The position numbers and the translations under genes were made by a program. Of a DNA stretch of 64,000 nucleotides, positions 50,840 through 60,264 are shown piece after piece. The notes below the pieces were generated by a model that saw nothing but the letters and a program-made list of their open reading frames with translations, did not search any database and was not told where the DNA came from. This DNA is from Zhaonella formicivorans (lineage in GTDB: Bacteria; Bacillota; DUOV01; Zhaonellaceae). The stretch is taken from assembly GCF_004353525.1 (NCBI RefSeq), contig NZ_CP085524.1, positions 2,204,142-2,268,141 of the forward strand, written 5' to 3'. Numbering within the stretch: the stretch's first letter is position 1; each line of letters starts with the position of its first letter.

Positions 50840-51574
50840 CTACCTCATCCTTAGCAAGTTCAACCTTATCTTTAACAGCTCCCAGAACATCTTGGCCGAA
50901 TCCTTAATTGCATTGACTTTAGTGTCCGGCGAGTCGCTCCACTCCACCGGAAACTCGCATATTTTATACCCCAGCTTCCGGGCAATAAAGAGCACTTCCA
51001 CATCAAAGCCAAAGCCCCACACCGTCTGCCTGGGAAATACCGCCCGGGCCGCTTCCCTGGTAAAGCACTTGAAGCCGCACTGGGTGTCCTTGATCCTGGT
51101 CCAGAACATGGTCCGCACAATCAGGTTAAAAGTCTTGCCCATGAAGACCCGGTACCAGGGCTGGCTTACCTTGATCACCGAATCCCGCAACGCCCGGGAG
51201 CCGATGACAATGTCATAGCCTTGCTCAAACCGGGGCAGAAAACGGTCAAACTCCTCAATAGGGGTCGACAAGTCGCTGTCGGTAAAGAGCAGGTACCTCC
51301 CCCTGCCGTTTAACATGCCGTTGCGTACCGTAAACCCCTTGCCCATGTTCCTGGGGTTTTTAACAATCCTGAGGTTGGAGTCTTTCTTCTTAAATTCTTC
51401 AGCCACCCAGACAGTCTTATCCCTGCTCCCGTCGTCCACAACGATAATTTCATAGGCAAAACCCTTTTTCTGCAGGTACTGATGGATCCTTTCCAAAGTA
51501 CCGGGCAGCCTTTTTTCCTCATTATATGCCGGTATAATTACTGACAAAAACAGTCCCTTTTCAGCCACATTCAC
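50840..51574 (-). CDS. polyprenyl-phosphate glycosyltransferase (GT2, DPM1/YfdH-like)
   Basis: A 244-residue GT2 enzyme without membrane tail. SVIIPAYNEEKRLPGTLERI opens the GT-A fold, VVDDGSRDKT and LLFTDSDLSTPI carry the nucleotide and metal-binding Asp residues, and QCGFKCFTREAA is typical of dolichyl-phosphate mannose/glucose synthases. It moves a sugar from a nucleotide donor to undecaprenyl phosphate. The next gene upstream encodes GtrA, the usual flippase partner, and the GT39 enzyme at 43272 could use the product. GTG start. Confidence 0.9.
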   Translation of the reverse strand: MNVAEKGLFLSVIIPAYNEEKRLPGTLERIHQYLQKKGFAYEIIVVDDGSRDKTVWVAEEFKKKDSNLRIVKNPRNMGKGFTVRNGMLNGRGRYLLFTDSDLSTPIEEFDRFLPRFEQGYDIVIGSRALRDSVIKVSQPWYRVFMGKTFNLIVRTMFWTRIKDTQCGFKCFTREAARAVFPRQTVWGFGFDVEVLFIARKLGYKICEFPVEWSDSPDTKVNAIKDSAKMFWELLKIRLNLLRMR

Positions 51575-51607
51575 ACCGCTCTCTTAAAAAAATAACAATT
51601 TCCCGCT

Positions 51608-52012
51608 TTACATGTTGCTAAAAAATCTCTCCACGTTTTTCAGATTAAAAACAAAATACTTGCTTAACACGTAGTTCAGTACAATTATAACCCCGTTGAC
51701 AATCACCTGGCTCCAGAACTTGTCCAGGCCAAAAAATTGCACCAGGAGGATAAGGCCAGCCAGGTTCACCAAAAAGGTGAAACCTCTCACCGCCAAAAAG
51801 GCCAGGGCCTCGTGCCAGATGACTCCTTGGCCCGCAAATACATATTTGCGGTTGGTAAAAAAGGCAAAGGCAACGGCCAGGATAAAGGCCCAAAAAGCGC
51901 TGAGGCGGTAGTCCATCCCCATGTTCAGAAACAGTTTATATGACACAATATTGATTACAGTTGTAATCACGCCGAAAAACAAATAGGCGGAGATATTCCA
52001 CAGTCTTTTCAC
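51608..52012 (-). CDS. GtrA-family membrane protein
   Basis: A 134-residue protein read from GTG 52012 with GAAAGGAC before it; the frame stays open 14 codons upstream. Four helices with the GtrA pattern: YLFFGVITTVINIVSYKLF, AFWAFILAVAFAFFTNRKYVF, FLAVRGFTFLVNLAGLILL and a last helix ending NYVLSKYFVF. GtrA proteins are believed to flip polyprenyl-phosphate sugars. It precedes the matching GT2 gene by 33 bases. Confidence 0.9.
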   Translation of the reverse strand: MKRLWNISAYLFFGVITTVINIVSYKLFLNMGMDYRLSAFWAFILAVAFAFFTNRKYVFAGQGVIWHEALAFLAVRGFTFLVNLAGLILLVQFFGLDKFWSQVIVNGVIIVLNYVLSKYFVFNLKNVERFFSNM

Positions 52013-52095
52013 AGGGTTAGTCCTTTCATAGATATTTACCCTGTTATTGTACACAAAAACTCCGACATTTTCATTGCTAATTTTTTGCCGGCAAC

Positions 52096-52128
52096 AAAAA
52101 AAGCCTCCACAAAGCGTTTGCAGAGACT
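52096..52128 (-). terminator. terminator after the polysaccharide epimerase gene
   Basis: A 12-bp stem with three G-U pairs (52102-52113 with 52117-52128) and seven U's on the minus strand. It lies nine bases past the stop of the 52137-53051 gene and separates the main polysaccharide operon from gtrA-GT2. Confidence 0.85.
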
Positions 52129-52136
52129 GTTATTGC

Positions 52137-53051
52137 TTAGTTTTGCCTATAATAACCCACCGTTGCTCTAATCCCTTCCTGCAAAGCAATGCCCGCTTTC
52201 CAACCCAATACTTCCTCTGCTTTTAAGGGAGCAAGGAAACTTTCTTTAATATCTCCGGGACGTTCAGGCGCGTAGCGGGGGACTGTTTCAGTGCCTACAC
52301 AATCTTTAATCATCTGAAATAATTGATTAACGGATACCGCAACGCCGGTGCTGATATTGACTACCTGGCCGCTGCCTCTCTCTAAAGCCGCTAAATTAGC
52401 CCTGGCCACATCTTCCACAAAAATAAAATCCCTGGTCTGCTCACCGTCGCCGTAAATTGTCGGGGTTTCCCCTTTTAACAGTTTGTCAATGAATATGGCA
52501 ACCACTCCGCCTTCACCGGAAGCATCCTGCCTGGGGCCATAGACGTTGGCATAGCGTAAAACAGTAAAATCCAGGCCATGCAGTTCTCGATACAGCCTGA
52601 GATATTTTTCAGGTACCTGTTTGCTGATGCCATATCCCGACTGGGGTTTTAACGGGTGTCCCTCATCCACCGGCAAATAATCCGGGTTACCATATACCGC
52701 TGCCGAAGAGGCATAAACCACCTTTCTGACTCCAGCCTCCCTGCAGGCCTCCAGCAAGTTAATAGTCCCTAAAATATTCACCGAAGCATCATACTGTGGA
52801 TTTTTAATGGAAGTCTGCACATCAATCTGGGCTGCCTGGTGGATGACCATTTCAACTTTTTCCTGCAGCAGGATATCTTTCAGCCGTTCAGAACGCACAT
52901 CTTCTTTATAGAAAATCGCTCCCTGGTGAATATTCTCCTCTTTTCCAGTGGAAAGGTTGTCCAAAATTACGGTATAAAAACCTTTTTCGATGCACTGTCT
53001 AACTATGTACGAGCCGATAAAACCGGCCCCGCCTGTAACCAGGACCCTCAT
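52137..53051 (-). CDS. NAD-dependent sugar epimerase/dehydratase (extended SDR)
   Basis: A 304-residue extended SDR. VTGGAGFIGSYIVRQC is the NAD-binding glycine motif, YASSAAVYGNPDYLP and YGISKQVPEKYL carry the Ser and the YxxxK catalytic pair, and the GEQTRDFIFVEDVARA region is typical of UDP-glucose/UDP-GlcNAc 4-epimerase-like enzymes. GGAGTG precedes the ATG; galE lies 14 bases upstream. It supplies a nucleotide sugar to the polysaccharide. The precise substrate cannot be told from sequence. Confidence 0.88.
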   Translation of the reverse strand: MRVLVTGGAGFIGSYIVRQCIEKGFYTVILDNLSTGKEENIHQGAIFYKEDVRSERLKDILLQEKVEMVIHQAAQIDVQTSIKNPQYDASVNILGTINLLEACREAGVRKVVYASSAAVYGNPDYLPVDEGHPLKPQSGYGISKQVPEKYLRLYRELHGLDFTVLRYANVYGPRQDASGEGGVVAIFIDKLLKGETPTIYGDGEQTRDFIFVEDVARANLAALERGSGQVVNISTGVAVSVNQLFQMIKDCVGTETVPRYAPERPGDIKESFLAPLKAEEVLGWKAGIALQEGIRATVGYYRQN

Positions 53052-53065
53052 TTAGACACTCCTAA

Positions 53066-54058
53066 CTATTTATCCCCAAAACCTTTGGGGTGTTTTTTAT
53101 GCCAACTCCAGGCTGTGGAAATGATAGTTTTCAGCTCCCCGTATTGGGGCTGCCAGCCCAGCACCCGCTTCGCCTTATCCGCCGAAGCCACCAAAACTGC
53201 CGGGTCCCCGGCACGCCTGGGTGCAATACTATATGGTATGGTATTCCCTACCACTTCTTCAGCGGTTCGCAAAACTTCCAACACAGAAAATCCCTGCCCG
53301 TTACCCAGGTTAAACACCTCAGATTTGCCACCACCAGTCAGGTACTCCAAGGCTTTTACGTGGGCATCGGCCAAATCTGTAACGTGAATATAGTCCCGAA
53401 TACAAGTACCGTCAGGAGTGGGGTAATCATTGCCAAATACTTTTATCTCCGGCACATTACCCAAAGCAGCTTTAAGGACTAACGGAATCAGGTGACTTTC
53501 CGGATTATGGTCTTCTCCGATGTCGCCGGCTATATCCGCCCCTGCAGCATTAAAATACCGTAATGAGGCATATTTAAGGCAGTAGGCCTCCCCAAACCAC
53601 TTCAGCATCCCCTCTACTGCCAGCTTTGTAGCCCCATAGGGGTTAGTTGGTATAGTGGGATGCTCTTCTGGAATCGGGACTTCCTGAGGCTCTCCATATA
53701 CCGCCGCAGTGGAGGAAAAAACCAAATATGGTACCTCATATCGGACCATAGCTTCTAACAGGTTCAAAGTCCCGCCCACGTTATTCCTATAATAAATATC
53801 GGGTTTAACAACAGATTCTCCCACCAGGCTATAGGCAGCAAAATGCATTACCGCATCTATTTTATGAGTTGCAAAAACTTCTTCCAGTGCTGATTTATCG
53901 TTAATGTCCGCTAAAACAAATTGGGCATTTCCAACTGCTTCCCTGTGCCCTTTGACAAGGTTGTCCAGTACAATAAGGACATCAAACCCGGCCTTCTCCA
54001 ATTGCCTAACGGTATGGCTGCCAATATAACCAGCACCTCCAATGACTAAAACCGTCAT
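53066..54058 (-). CDS. galE: UDP-glucose 4-epimerase
   Basis: A 330-residue GalE with VIGGAGYIGSHTVRQL, the catalytic SSTAAVYGEP and YGATKLAVEGML (YxxxK), and the classical RYFNAAGAD plus GTCIRDYIHVTDLADAH. Length and motifs match bacterial GalE fully. AAAGGAGTG precedes the ATG. It interconverts UDP-Glc and UDP-Gal (or the GlcNAc pair) for polymer synthesis, in the same operon as a second SDR enzyme. Confidence 0.93.
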   Translation of the reverse strand: MTVLVIGGAGYIGSHTVRQLEKAGFDVLIVLDNLVKGHREAVGNAQFVLADINDKSALEEVFATHKIDAVMHFAAYSLVGESVVKPDIYYRNNVGGTLNLLEAMVRYEVPYLVFSSTAAVYGEPQEVPIPEEHPTIPTNPYGATKLAVEGMLKWFGEAYCLKYASLRYFNAAGADIAGDIGEDHNPESHLIPLVLKAALGNVPEIKVFGNDYPTPDGTCIRDYIHVTDLADAHVKALEYLTGGGKSEVFNLGNGQGFSVLEVLRTAEEVVGNTIPYSIAPRRAGDPAVLVASADKAKRVLGWQPQYGELKTIISTAWSWHKKHPKGFGDK

Positions 54059-54070
54059 CTTAACACTCCT

Positions 54071-55483
54071 TTAAACTGTTTCCTTAGTAGGAGCTGCCTC
54101 ACGTTTGCTCCTTCTTTTTAATGCTTTAATTTTTCTTAATAACTCTGGCTTAAGTTCTGAACAACCCCTTGCCTGCTCGGGTGTTAGTACTACTCTTATC
54201 GTCTGGAATATTAACTGAAGATCAAGTAAAAAAGAGTAATTTCTGATGTAAAGTAAATCATAGCGGAGTTTGTCAGCAACGTCAGTATCGTATTTACCTA
54301 ATACCTGTGCCAAGCCTGTTATCCCCGGCTTAACCCTCAACCTATACTGGTAATGGGGGTAAAGCTCATTAAACTGTTCAACAAAGTATTGTCTTTCCGG
54401 CCGGGGGCCTACAAAACTCATCTCTCCCCTGAAAACATTAATTAACTGGGGCAGTTCATCCAACCGCGTGGCCCTTAAAAACCTGCCTACCTTGGTTATC
54501 CGGGGGTCGTTTTCTGTTGCCAGTACAGGCCCTGTCATTTTTTCCGCATCGGGGATCATAGTGCGGAATTTGATCACTTTAAAAGGCTTGCCGTTTTGTC
54601 CCACTCTTTCCTGGTAATAAAAGATCGGGCCGGGAGAATCCAGATAAATGGCAAGAGCAATAAAAGGAAATAGAATAGCGCAGAAAGTTAGGCCGATAAC
54701 TGAAAAAATAAGGTCAAATGTTCTTTTTACAAAAGCCTGGACAAAGGAAAGATGCAAGCTTTCCAGTCTAAAGACAGGCACATCATCAACCTTTTGAAAA
54801 TCAGCTTTATGTAAGAGTATTTCATACAACTCCGGGATCAGATAAACACTTTTATTTTGCTCTAAACAGATTGAGATAATTTCTGCTTTAAGCCTTTCAT
54901 CCAAATTCCCGGCAAAACATATAGCATCCGCGTTTTGCAGGGCTTGTACAGCATGAGACAGTTCACCCGCCTGAAAGATACCTTTTATCTCATACTTTTC
55001 ACCGGGTACAGTAAAAAACTTTAAGGCAACCAAATCAAGTTCTTTTGCCTTGCCAATAATAATGATTTTTTTAGGTTTAGTAAATGAACTGAAAAAAAGA
55101 TAAAGTAATACTCTCCAAGTTCCGACTAACAGAGTGCCCGACAGTATCCCGCCAAGCAAAATACTCCTGGGGAATGCAAAACCCCTGCTAAAGAAAGCCA
55201 TAGCAGCTGTACCCATAGATATAATCACATTTGCCAGAAATATTAAATAAACAATGTCTAACAGCTTTTTCCCAGTGTTGGTGTAGAGACCCAGCAGCCA
55301 GTAACAAAAAAAACATAACAACCCTATTGCGGGTAAAAGAAACAAATACGGCTGTAAATTTGCAGTTGGTATTTGCCCATCAAATTTAATTAAAAACGCC
55401 AGATAAAAGCTTAAGTTAATCAAAATAATATCTATTAAAATAATGGCTAATTTTATTGTTTTTCCCCTACTTGGTATATTCAT
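54071..55483 (-). CDS. polyprenyl-phosphate sugar-1-phosphate transferase (initiating enzyme)
   Basis: A 470-residue membrane enzyme starting at ATG 55483, after GGGGGAGAT. Four or five N-terminal helices, a cytosolic CoA-binding-like domain (IIIIGKAKELDLVAL) and a membrane hairpin before the catalytic C-terminal bacterial sugar transferase domain: YYQERVGQNGKPFKVIKFRTM, LRATRLDELPQLINVFRGEMSFVGPRPE and GITGLAQVLG. WbaP/CpsE type. It begins each repeat unit by linking a sugar phosphate to undecaprenyl phosphate. Confidence 0.93.
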   Translation of the reverse strand: MNIPSRGKTIKLAIILIDIILINLSFYLAFLIKFDGQIPTANLQPYLFLLPAIGLLCFFCYWLLGLYTNTGKKLLDIVYLIFLANVIISMGTAAMAFFSRGFAFPRSILLGGILSGTLLVGTWRVLLYLFFSSFTKPKKIIIIGKAKELDLVALKFFTVPGEKYEIKGIFQAGELSHAVQALQNADAICFAGNLDERLKAEIISICLEQNKSVYLIPELYEILLHKADFQKVDDVPVFRLESLHLSFVQAFVKRTFDLIFSVIGLTFCAILFPFIALAIYLDSPGPIFYYQERVGQNGKPFKVIKFRTMIPDAEKMTGPVLATENDPRITKVGRFLRATRLDELPQLINVFRGEMSFVGPRPERQYFVEQFNELYPHYQYRLRVKPGITGLAQVLGKYDTDVADKLRYDLLYIRNYSFLLDLQLIFQTIRVVLTPEQARGCSELKPELLRKIKALKRRSKREAAPTKETV

Positions 55484-55517
55484 CCCCGGATCTCCCCCGA
55501 ACACACTGACTCCATAC

Positions 55518-56651
55518 TCACAAATATTGGCGATAAATTTTCTCCATTTCCTTTAACACATTATCCAAAGAATATGCTTCAATTGCTTCCCTGCCTGCTT
55601 GCCCCATTTGCTCCCGTAATGATTTGTTACTGATGAGTTTTTCAAAAGCCTCAATCAATTCACTGATGTTATTTAAAGATACTAGTAACCCTGTCTTATT
55701 ATGTCTAACTAGATCCCTTGAGCCGCGAACATCTGTAGCAACCACTGGCTTACCGCATGCCATTGCTTCCATAATACATCTTGGTAGACCCTCGTGTTTT
55801 GATAGAAGTGTAATAATATCTGAATCTTGTATTATCAAAGGAACATCATTTCTAAATCCTAAAAAGTATATGCGAGGTATTTTTTCTGTTTTAACTTTTG
55901 ATTCTAAATTTGATTTTAATTTTCCATCTCCTACTAGAATTAAGTTAATATTATCATATTTATTAGCGAGAATTTTCCATGCTTCTAGAAGAAAAATATG
56001 ATTTTTTCTCGGAATTAATTCAGCAATACAGGTAATTACTACTTTGTCTTGTAAAAGTTGTAATTCTTGTCTCAAGCTGGTTTTTGGCTTATTATTACTA
56101 TACAGGTTTAAATCAACACCAACCCCATGTACATAAAATAAATTTTTATCAGGTATAAATTTTAATTTTTTACCTGCATTAAAATCTTCTTCATTCATCA
56201 CAATTAACCCATCTGTCCAGTGAGCCGCTAATCGCTCTGCAGTATAATAGATAAGCCAGTTTCGTAGCGGAGCACCCTGGTAAAAATGGAAGCCGTGTGC
56301 CGAGTAAAGAACCGGACCCTGATTTGTAGCTTTAGCGAGATACCTACCCAAAAATGCAGCTACTGGCGTGTGAATGTGAATAAGGTCAAAGTAATGCTCC
56401 TTAAGTAAAGTCCTCAAACGGCGATAAGCCTGAACATTACCAAGGCTGTAAGGGGAACGGGCAAAAGGAATTTCCCAGCATATTACGCCAATTTCCTGTA
56501 TCTCCTCTAATCTTCCTTCAGCAGATGAAGCCGCTGCATGCACTTCATAACCTTCTTTTTGAAGCATTTGTATAAAAGGTTTATGAAAAGCCGCTAAATG
56601 AGTATATACTGTAGCAATAAACAAGACCTTTTCTTTTGTGTTGATTCCCAT
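55518..56651 (-). CDS. glycosyltransferase family 4
   Basis: A 377-residue GT4 enzyme with a GT-B fold. The N-terminal domain carries LIHIHTPVAAFLGRYLA and YSAHGFHFYQGAP, as in EpsD-like enzymes. The C-terminal donor domain has ELIPRKNHIFLLEAW, LVGDGKLK, the E-x7-E-type motif SKHEGLPRCIMEAMACGKPVVA. TTTGGAGG precedes the ATG. It adds a hexose or N-acetylhexosamine to the growing unit; the linkage is unknown. Confidence 0.9.
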   Translation of the reverse strand: MGINTKEKVLFIATVYTHLAAFHKPFIQMLQKEGYEVHAAASSAEGRLEEIQEIGVICWEIPFARSPYSLGNVQAYRRLRTLLKEHYFDLIHIHTPVAAFLGRYLAKATNQGPVLYSAHGFHFYQGAPLRNWLIYYTAERLAAHWTDGLIVMNEEDFNAGKKLKFIPDKNLFYVHGVGVDLNLYSNNKPKTSLRQELQLLQDKVVITCIAELIPRKNHIFLLEAWKILANKYDNINLILVGDGKLKSNLESKVKTEKIPRIYFLGFRNDVPLIIQDSDIITLLSKHEGLPRCIMEAMACGKPVVATDVRGSRDLVRHNKTGLLVSLNNISELIEAFEKLISNKSLREQMGQAGREAIEAYSLDNVLKEMEKIYRQYL

Positions 56652-56697
56652 TTTTCCTCCAAACGAACGTATATCCGATTATACCTTGTTGGCCATT

Positions 56698-57537
56698 TCA
56701 TAATTTTATTTTATCGTCTTTCAACAACAATTTAGGTAAAGGAGCTGAAACAAACATTATTCCCATAGCCGTCCAGAAAAGTGTATTTGTTAAAACACTT
56801 AAGAATAATGAAGAAATATAAAAGCCTTTAAGTGCCATTGACATAGCTAGCTTCTTTTTTTTATGTAACATGATAAATCCGATAGCTAACATAAATATTA
56901 TAAGCAATGTAGCAAATATACCTGTTTCACTTAATGATTCAAGAATTAAATTATGGGCCGTTGTATTCCCCCACAACGAACCAAATTTTCCAGGGCCAAC
57001 ACCCCAAAAGGGATTATCTTTCCAAATATTAATTGCGTAGGATAACAAGAACATTCGAGTTGTATCAGAACGACTCCCAATTCGTACAATAAATACAGCG
57101 GCTGAACAAGCTGTAAGAATTACAAACCATATCATTGCTCTTATAGAACGTCTATATAAACAGACTAAAATTATTCCTATAATTGCTCCTAACAATCCAC
57201 CTCGTGAAAAAGTTAGAACAAGCGATGTAAACATTACTATTACTAAAGTCAGCGTTCTTAAATTAGGTTTCAGTAAATAATCATAAAAAATCAGTATTAG
57301 TGGAATAATCAAATATAATGCAAAAACATTTGAATCCCCAACTAATCCCTCAACTCTTAATAATCTAACACCAAATAAATACCATACATCTTGACCACCT
57401 TGAGAACCAATAAGGATTTTGTTAGATATCAAGTAAACAATTTCTTGTAAAATTCCAAAAAGAGCATTAACAACCCCAAAAATGACAAAACTTTTTTCAA
57501 TCTGCTTAGGTTTTAAAATTAAAATGCATGTTGCAAT
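56698..57537 (-). pseudogene. Wzy-like polymerase, 3' part, interrupted by IS66
   Basis: This holds the C-terminal about 277 codons of an O-antigen polymerase/ligase-like protein with about eight helices. It includes VLTFSRGGLLGAIIGIILVCLYRRSI and the characteristic NPFWGVGPGKFGSLWG before AHNLILESLSETG, the Wzy_C pattern. The apparent open frame to 57603 runs into IS DNA and is not native. With the IS and one 8-bp duplication removed it joins 59978-60264 in frame, giving 372 residues. It would polymerise repeat units outside the membrane; insertion should abolish that unless another polymerase exists. Confidence 0.9.
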
Positions 57538-57621
57538 GTAAGCGTCAAATAATCCACACCTATTAATACAGAACAAAAGTTGAGAAAATAGACCTGAACA
57601 CAAAAATGGAGGTGTTCAGGG

Positions 57622-57918
57622 ATGGACAAAAACCTAGCTGAAATCTGGGAACAACGGCTCAGGGAACATGAGCAAAGTGGCCAAACCATTGCCAGCTGGT
57701 GCAAACACAACAATATCAGAACCAACCAGTTTTTCTACTGGCGCCGCAAACTACGGCCAGAAAAAAAGCAAGACCAGCCCCAAATAAAATGGATAGCCGT
57801 ACCTAAAAACCCGGCCAAAACAAGTGGCATAACCATTACCCTTGGGCAAATAAAAATAGAAATAACCCCGGGATTTGACCCAAAGCTGCTGCGTGAAATC
57901 ATCGAGGTGCTTACCTAG
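57622..57918 (+). CDS. tnpA: IS66 accessory protein TnpA
   Basis: A 98-residue protein with an N-terminal helix-turn-helix (WEQRLREHEQSGQTIASWCKHNNI, then FFYWRRKL), the usual IS66 first gene. GGAGGTG precedes the ATG. It probably helps transposition by binding the ends. The frame is intact. Confidence 0.92.
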   Translation: MDKNLAEIWEQRLREHEQSGQTIASWCKHNNIRTNQFFYWRRKLRPEKKQDQPQIKWIAVPKNPAKTSGITITLGQIKIEITPGFDPKLLREIIEVLT

Positions 57919-57920
57919 CC

Positions 57921-58273
57921 ATGATTAATGAAATTACAAACCAGGAAGTATATCTGGCCTGCGGCAGCACAGATCTTAGAAAATCCATAGACAGCCTGGC
58001 AGTACTGGTCAAAGAAGCTTTAACCTGGATCCCTTCAGCCCCTGCTTATTTGTCTTTTGCAACCGCAACCGGGACAAACTAAAGATCCTGCAGTGGGACC
58101 ATAACGGTTTCTGGCTCTACTACCGGCGCCTGGAGAAAGGTAAGTTTGACTGGCCAGAAAAAAACACCGATATATTAAGCATCAGCTACCGGCAGCTGCG
58201 CTGGCTGTTAGATGGCTTATCACTGAAAGAAACCCGGGGCCATCAGGAAGTAAAAGAGCGCACCATAATATAA
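57921..58273 (+). pseudogene. tnpB: IS66 TnpB, frameshifted
   Basis: The ATG at 57921 opens MINEITNQEVYLACGSTDLR and SIDSLAVLVKEA, the normal TnpB start. At the T-run 58019-58021 one base is missing: the frame then ends early, while a +1-base reading restores FNLDPFSPCLFVFCNRNRD, KILQWDHNGFWLYYRRLEKG and so on to TAA 58273. TnpB is the small IS66 protein (PF05717). Loss of one T probably inactivates the element, unless ribosomal slippage occurs. Confidence 0.88.
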
Positions 58274-58352
58274 TATAAAGATAATTAGCGAAAAACGAAG
58301 AAAATAGCAAATAAATGGTTAAAAATTCATAAAAACATGCTATAATTAAGGC

Positions 58353-59948
58353 ATGAGTACACAAAACAATTCCGCACTTACAATTGAAGAATTGACCATA
58401 ACCATCCAGGCTTTAGAACAGCAGATTGCGGAACTTAATGCTAAACTAAAATGGTATGAAGAACAATTCCGCCTAAGTCGCCAAAAACAGTATGGAAGCG
58501 CCAGCGAAAAGACCCCGGCTGAACAAATCAGCCTGTTTAACGAAGCGGAAGATACAGCGAGTCCCCAAGCCAAAGAAGAAACCATAGAAACCATCACCTA
58601 CAAGCGGAAGAAAAAACAGCCTGGACAAAAAGCAGAACAGCTCTCCGAACTGCCGGAAGAAATCATCGAATACAGGATTAGCGAAGAAGAAAAAGTCTGT
58701 CCTTGCTGTGGTGGCAAACTGCATGAAATGAGCACTCAGGTCAGGCATGAGCTTAAAGTTATCCCTGCCCAGGTATCAGTAGTAAAACATGTCCAGTACA
58801 TCTATGCCTGCCGGCAGTGTGAAAAAGAAAACATCAAAACCCCGATCATAAAAGCTGAAATGCCAAAACCCCTGCTGCCGGGAACCTTAGCCTCTCCATC
58901 CATACTGGCCTACATAATGGATCAGAAATATACCAACAGCCTGCCGCTCTACCGCCAGGAACAACAGCTATCCCGTCTGGGAATAGAATTATCCAGGCAA
59001 ACCATGGCCAACTGGATCTTGGCTGCTGCTAATCCCTGGCTAAAAATCATATATGACCGCCTGCATGAAAAACTCTTAACCAGAGAAATCCTGCACGCTG
59101 ATGAAACAACCCTGCAGGTACTAAAAGAACCGGGGCGAACAGCAGAAAGCAAATCATACATGTGGCTCTACCGGACAGGAAAAGAAGAACCGCCCATAGT
59201 CCTTTATGATTATCAAACCACCAGGGCCAGCAAACATGCAGACAAATTTCTCCAGGGATTTAAAGGGTATCTGCAGACAGACGGCTACAGCGGATACGGC
59301 AAATTAAACGGAGTCACCATAGTCGGCTGCTGGGCCCATGCCAGAAGGAAATTCACCGAAGCATTAAAAGCCCTGCCGCCAGAGCAGAAAGACAAACCAG
59401 TAGCCGCCAAAGTGGGGCTTGAATACTGTAACCGGCTCTTTGCCGTAGAAAGGCAGTTAAAAGAAGCCACTGCCGAAGAACGATATCAAAAACGGCTGGA
59501 AATATCCAAGCCAATATTGGAAGAATTCTACATATGGCTTAAAAAACAAAGACAACAAACGCTGCCCAAAAGCGCATTTGGGCAGGCGATAAACTATTGC
59601 CTTAACCAATGGGAAGAACTCAATCATTATTTATTAGACGGTAGATTAGAAATAGACAACAACCGGGCGGAGCGCTCGATAAAACCCTTTGTGATTGGTC
59701 GAAAAAATTTTCTGTTTTCCAATACCCCTAGGGGAGCCAAAAGCAGTGCGATAATCTACAGCATAGTTGAGACCGCCAAAGAGAACAAACTGAAACCTTA
59801 TAACTATCTGATACACCTGTTTGAAAAAATGCCAAACCTTGACCTTACAGATCCGGAAATAGTAGACAGCCTGCTGCCCTGGTCAGAAACATTGCCTGAA
59901 AATGTTAGGATGTCATCTAAGGATAATAATACTGGATTAAAGGCTTAA
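58353..59948 (+). CDS. tnpC: IS66 transposase TnpC
   Basis: A 531-residue transposase. A leading coiled coil ([21 protein letters not shown]) precedes a zinc-finger-like [11 protein letters not shown] and a second CRQC region. The catalytic domain has [30 protein letters not shown] and the final Glu in [20 protein letters not shown]-terminal segment ([21 protein letters not shown]) completes the IS66 pattern. The frame is intact. Confidence 0.95.
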   Translation: MSTQNNSALTIEELTITIQALEQQIAELNAKLKWYEEQFRLSRQKQYGSASEKTPAEQISLFNEAEDTASPQAKEETIETITYKRKKKQPGQKAEQLSELPEEIIEYRISEEEKVCPCCGGKLHEMSTQVRHELKVIPAQVSVVKHVQYIYACRQCEKENIKTPIIKAEMPKPLLPGTLASPSILAYIMDQKYTNSLPLYRQEQQLSRLGIELSRQTMANWILAAANPWLKIIYDRLHEKLLTREILHADETTLQVLKEPGRTAESKSYMWLYRTGKEEPPIVLYDYQTTRASKHADKFLQGFKGYLQTDGYSGYGKLNGVTIVGCWAHARRKFTEALKALPPEQKDKPVAAKVGLEYCNRLFAVERQLKEATAEERYQKRLEISKPILEEFYIWLKKQRQQTLPKSAFGQAINYCLNQWEELNHYLLDGRLEIDNNRAERSIKPFVIGRKNFLFSNTPRGAKSSAIIYSIVETAKENKLKPYNYLIHLFEKMPNLDLTDPEIVDSLLPWSETLPENVRMSSKDNNTGLKA

Positions 59949-59977
59949 GGGATAGGTGTGTTCTTTTTGACGCTTAC

Positions 59978-60264
59978 GTTGCAATCAGAATTCCCCTAAC
60001 TATTGATAAAAAGTTAACATTGCCAAAACAATTATTAAGCAAACTAGATAAAATAAGTAAACCTAAGTATAAACTTGCTAAACATAACCAAATAATATTT
60101 ATTCTGCATGATTGCTTAAATAATGACCTTATCAGAGTTAGAATAAATAAGATTATCAATAAAATATTAGTTGGTGCTACAATTCCATTTCCTAAGCCTG
60201 AAATCGATATACCGAAAAATAAGATGATTACAGCTATAGTATCAGATTTTAGTTTACATGCCAT
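59978..60264 (-). pseudogene. Wzy-like polymerase, 5' part
   Basis: The N-terminal 95 codons of the split polymerase: ATG 60264, two or three helices (IAVIILFFGISISG, NILLIILFILTLIRSLF, WLCLASLYLGLLILSSLL), ending at the 8-bp duplication. It overlaps the end of the upstream GT2 gene by 11 bases. 287 bases here plus 832 in the other part (one duplication removed) make 373 codons exactly. Confidence 0.9.

Larger units (their letters stand above)
57538..59977 (+). mobile_element. IS66-family insertion sequence, 2440 bp
   Basis: Both ends carry the inverted repeat GTAAGCGTCAAA (imperfect match continues to CACACCTAT). The flanks show an 8-bp target duplication GTTGCAAT at 57530-57537 and 59978-59985. 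Inside are tnpA, a frameshifted tnpB and tnpC, all reading plus. The insertion splits a wzy-like gene. Confidence 0.96.

Noticed and set aside
56698-57603. Complete 301-residue membrane protein
   Set aside because: The first about 20 codons are IS66 DNA; the native gene continues at 59978-60264.
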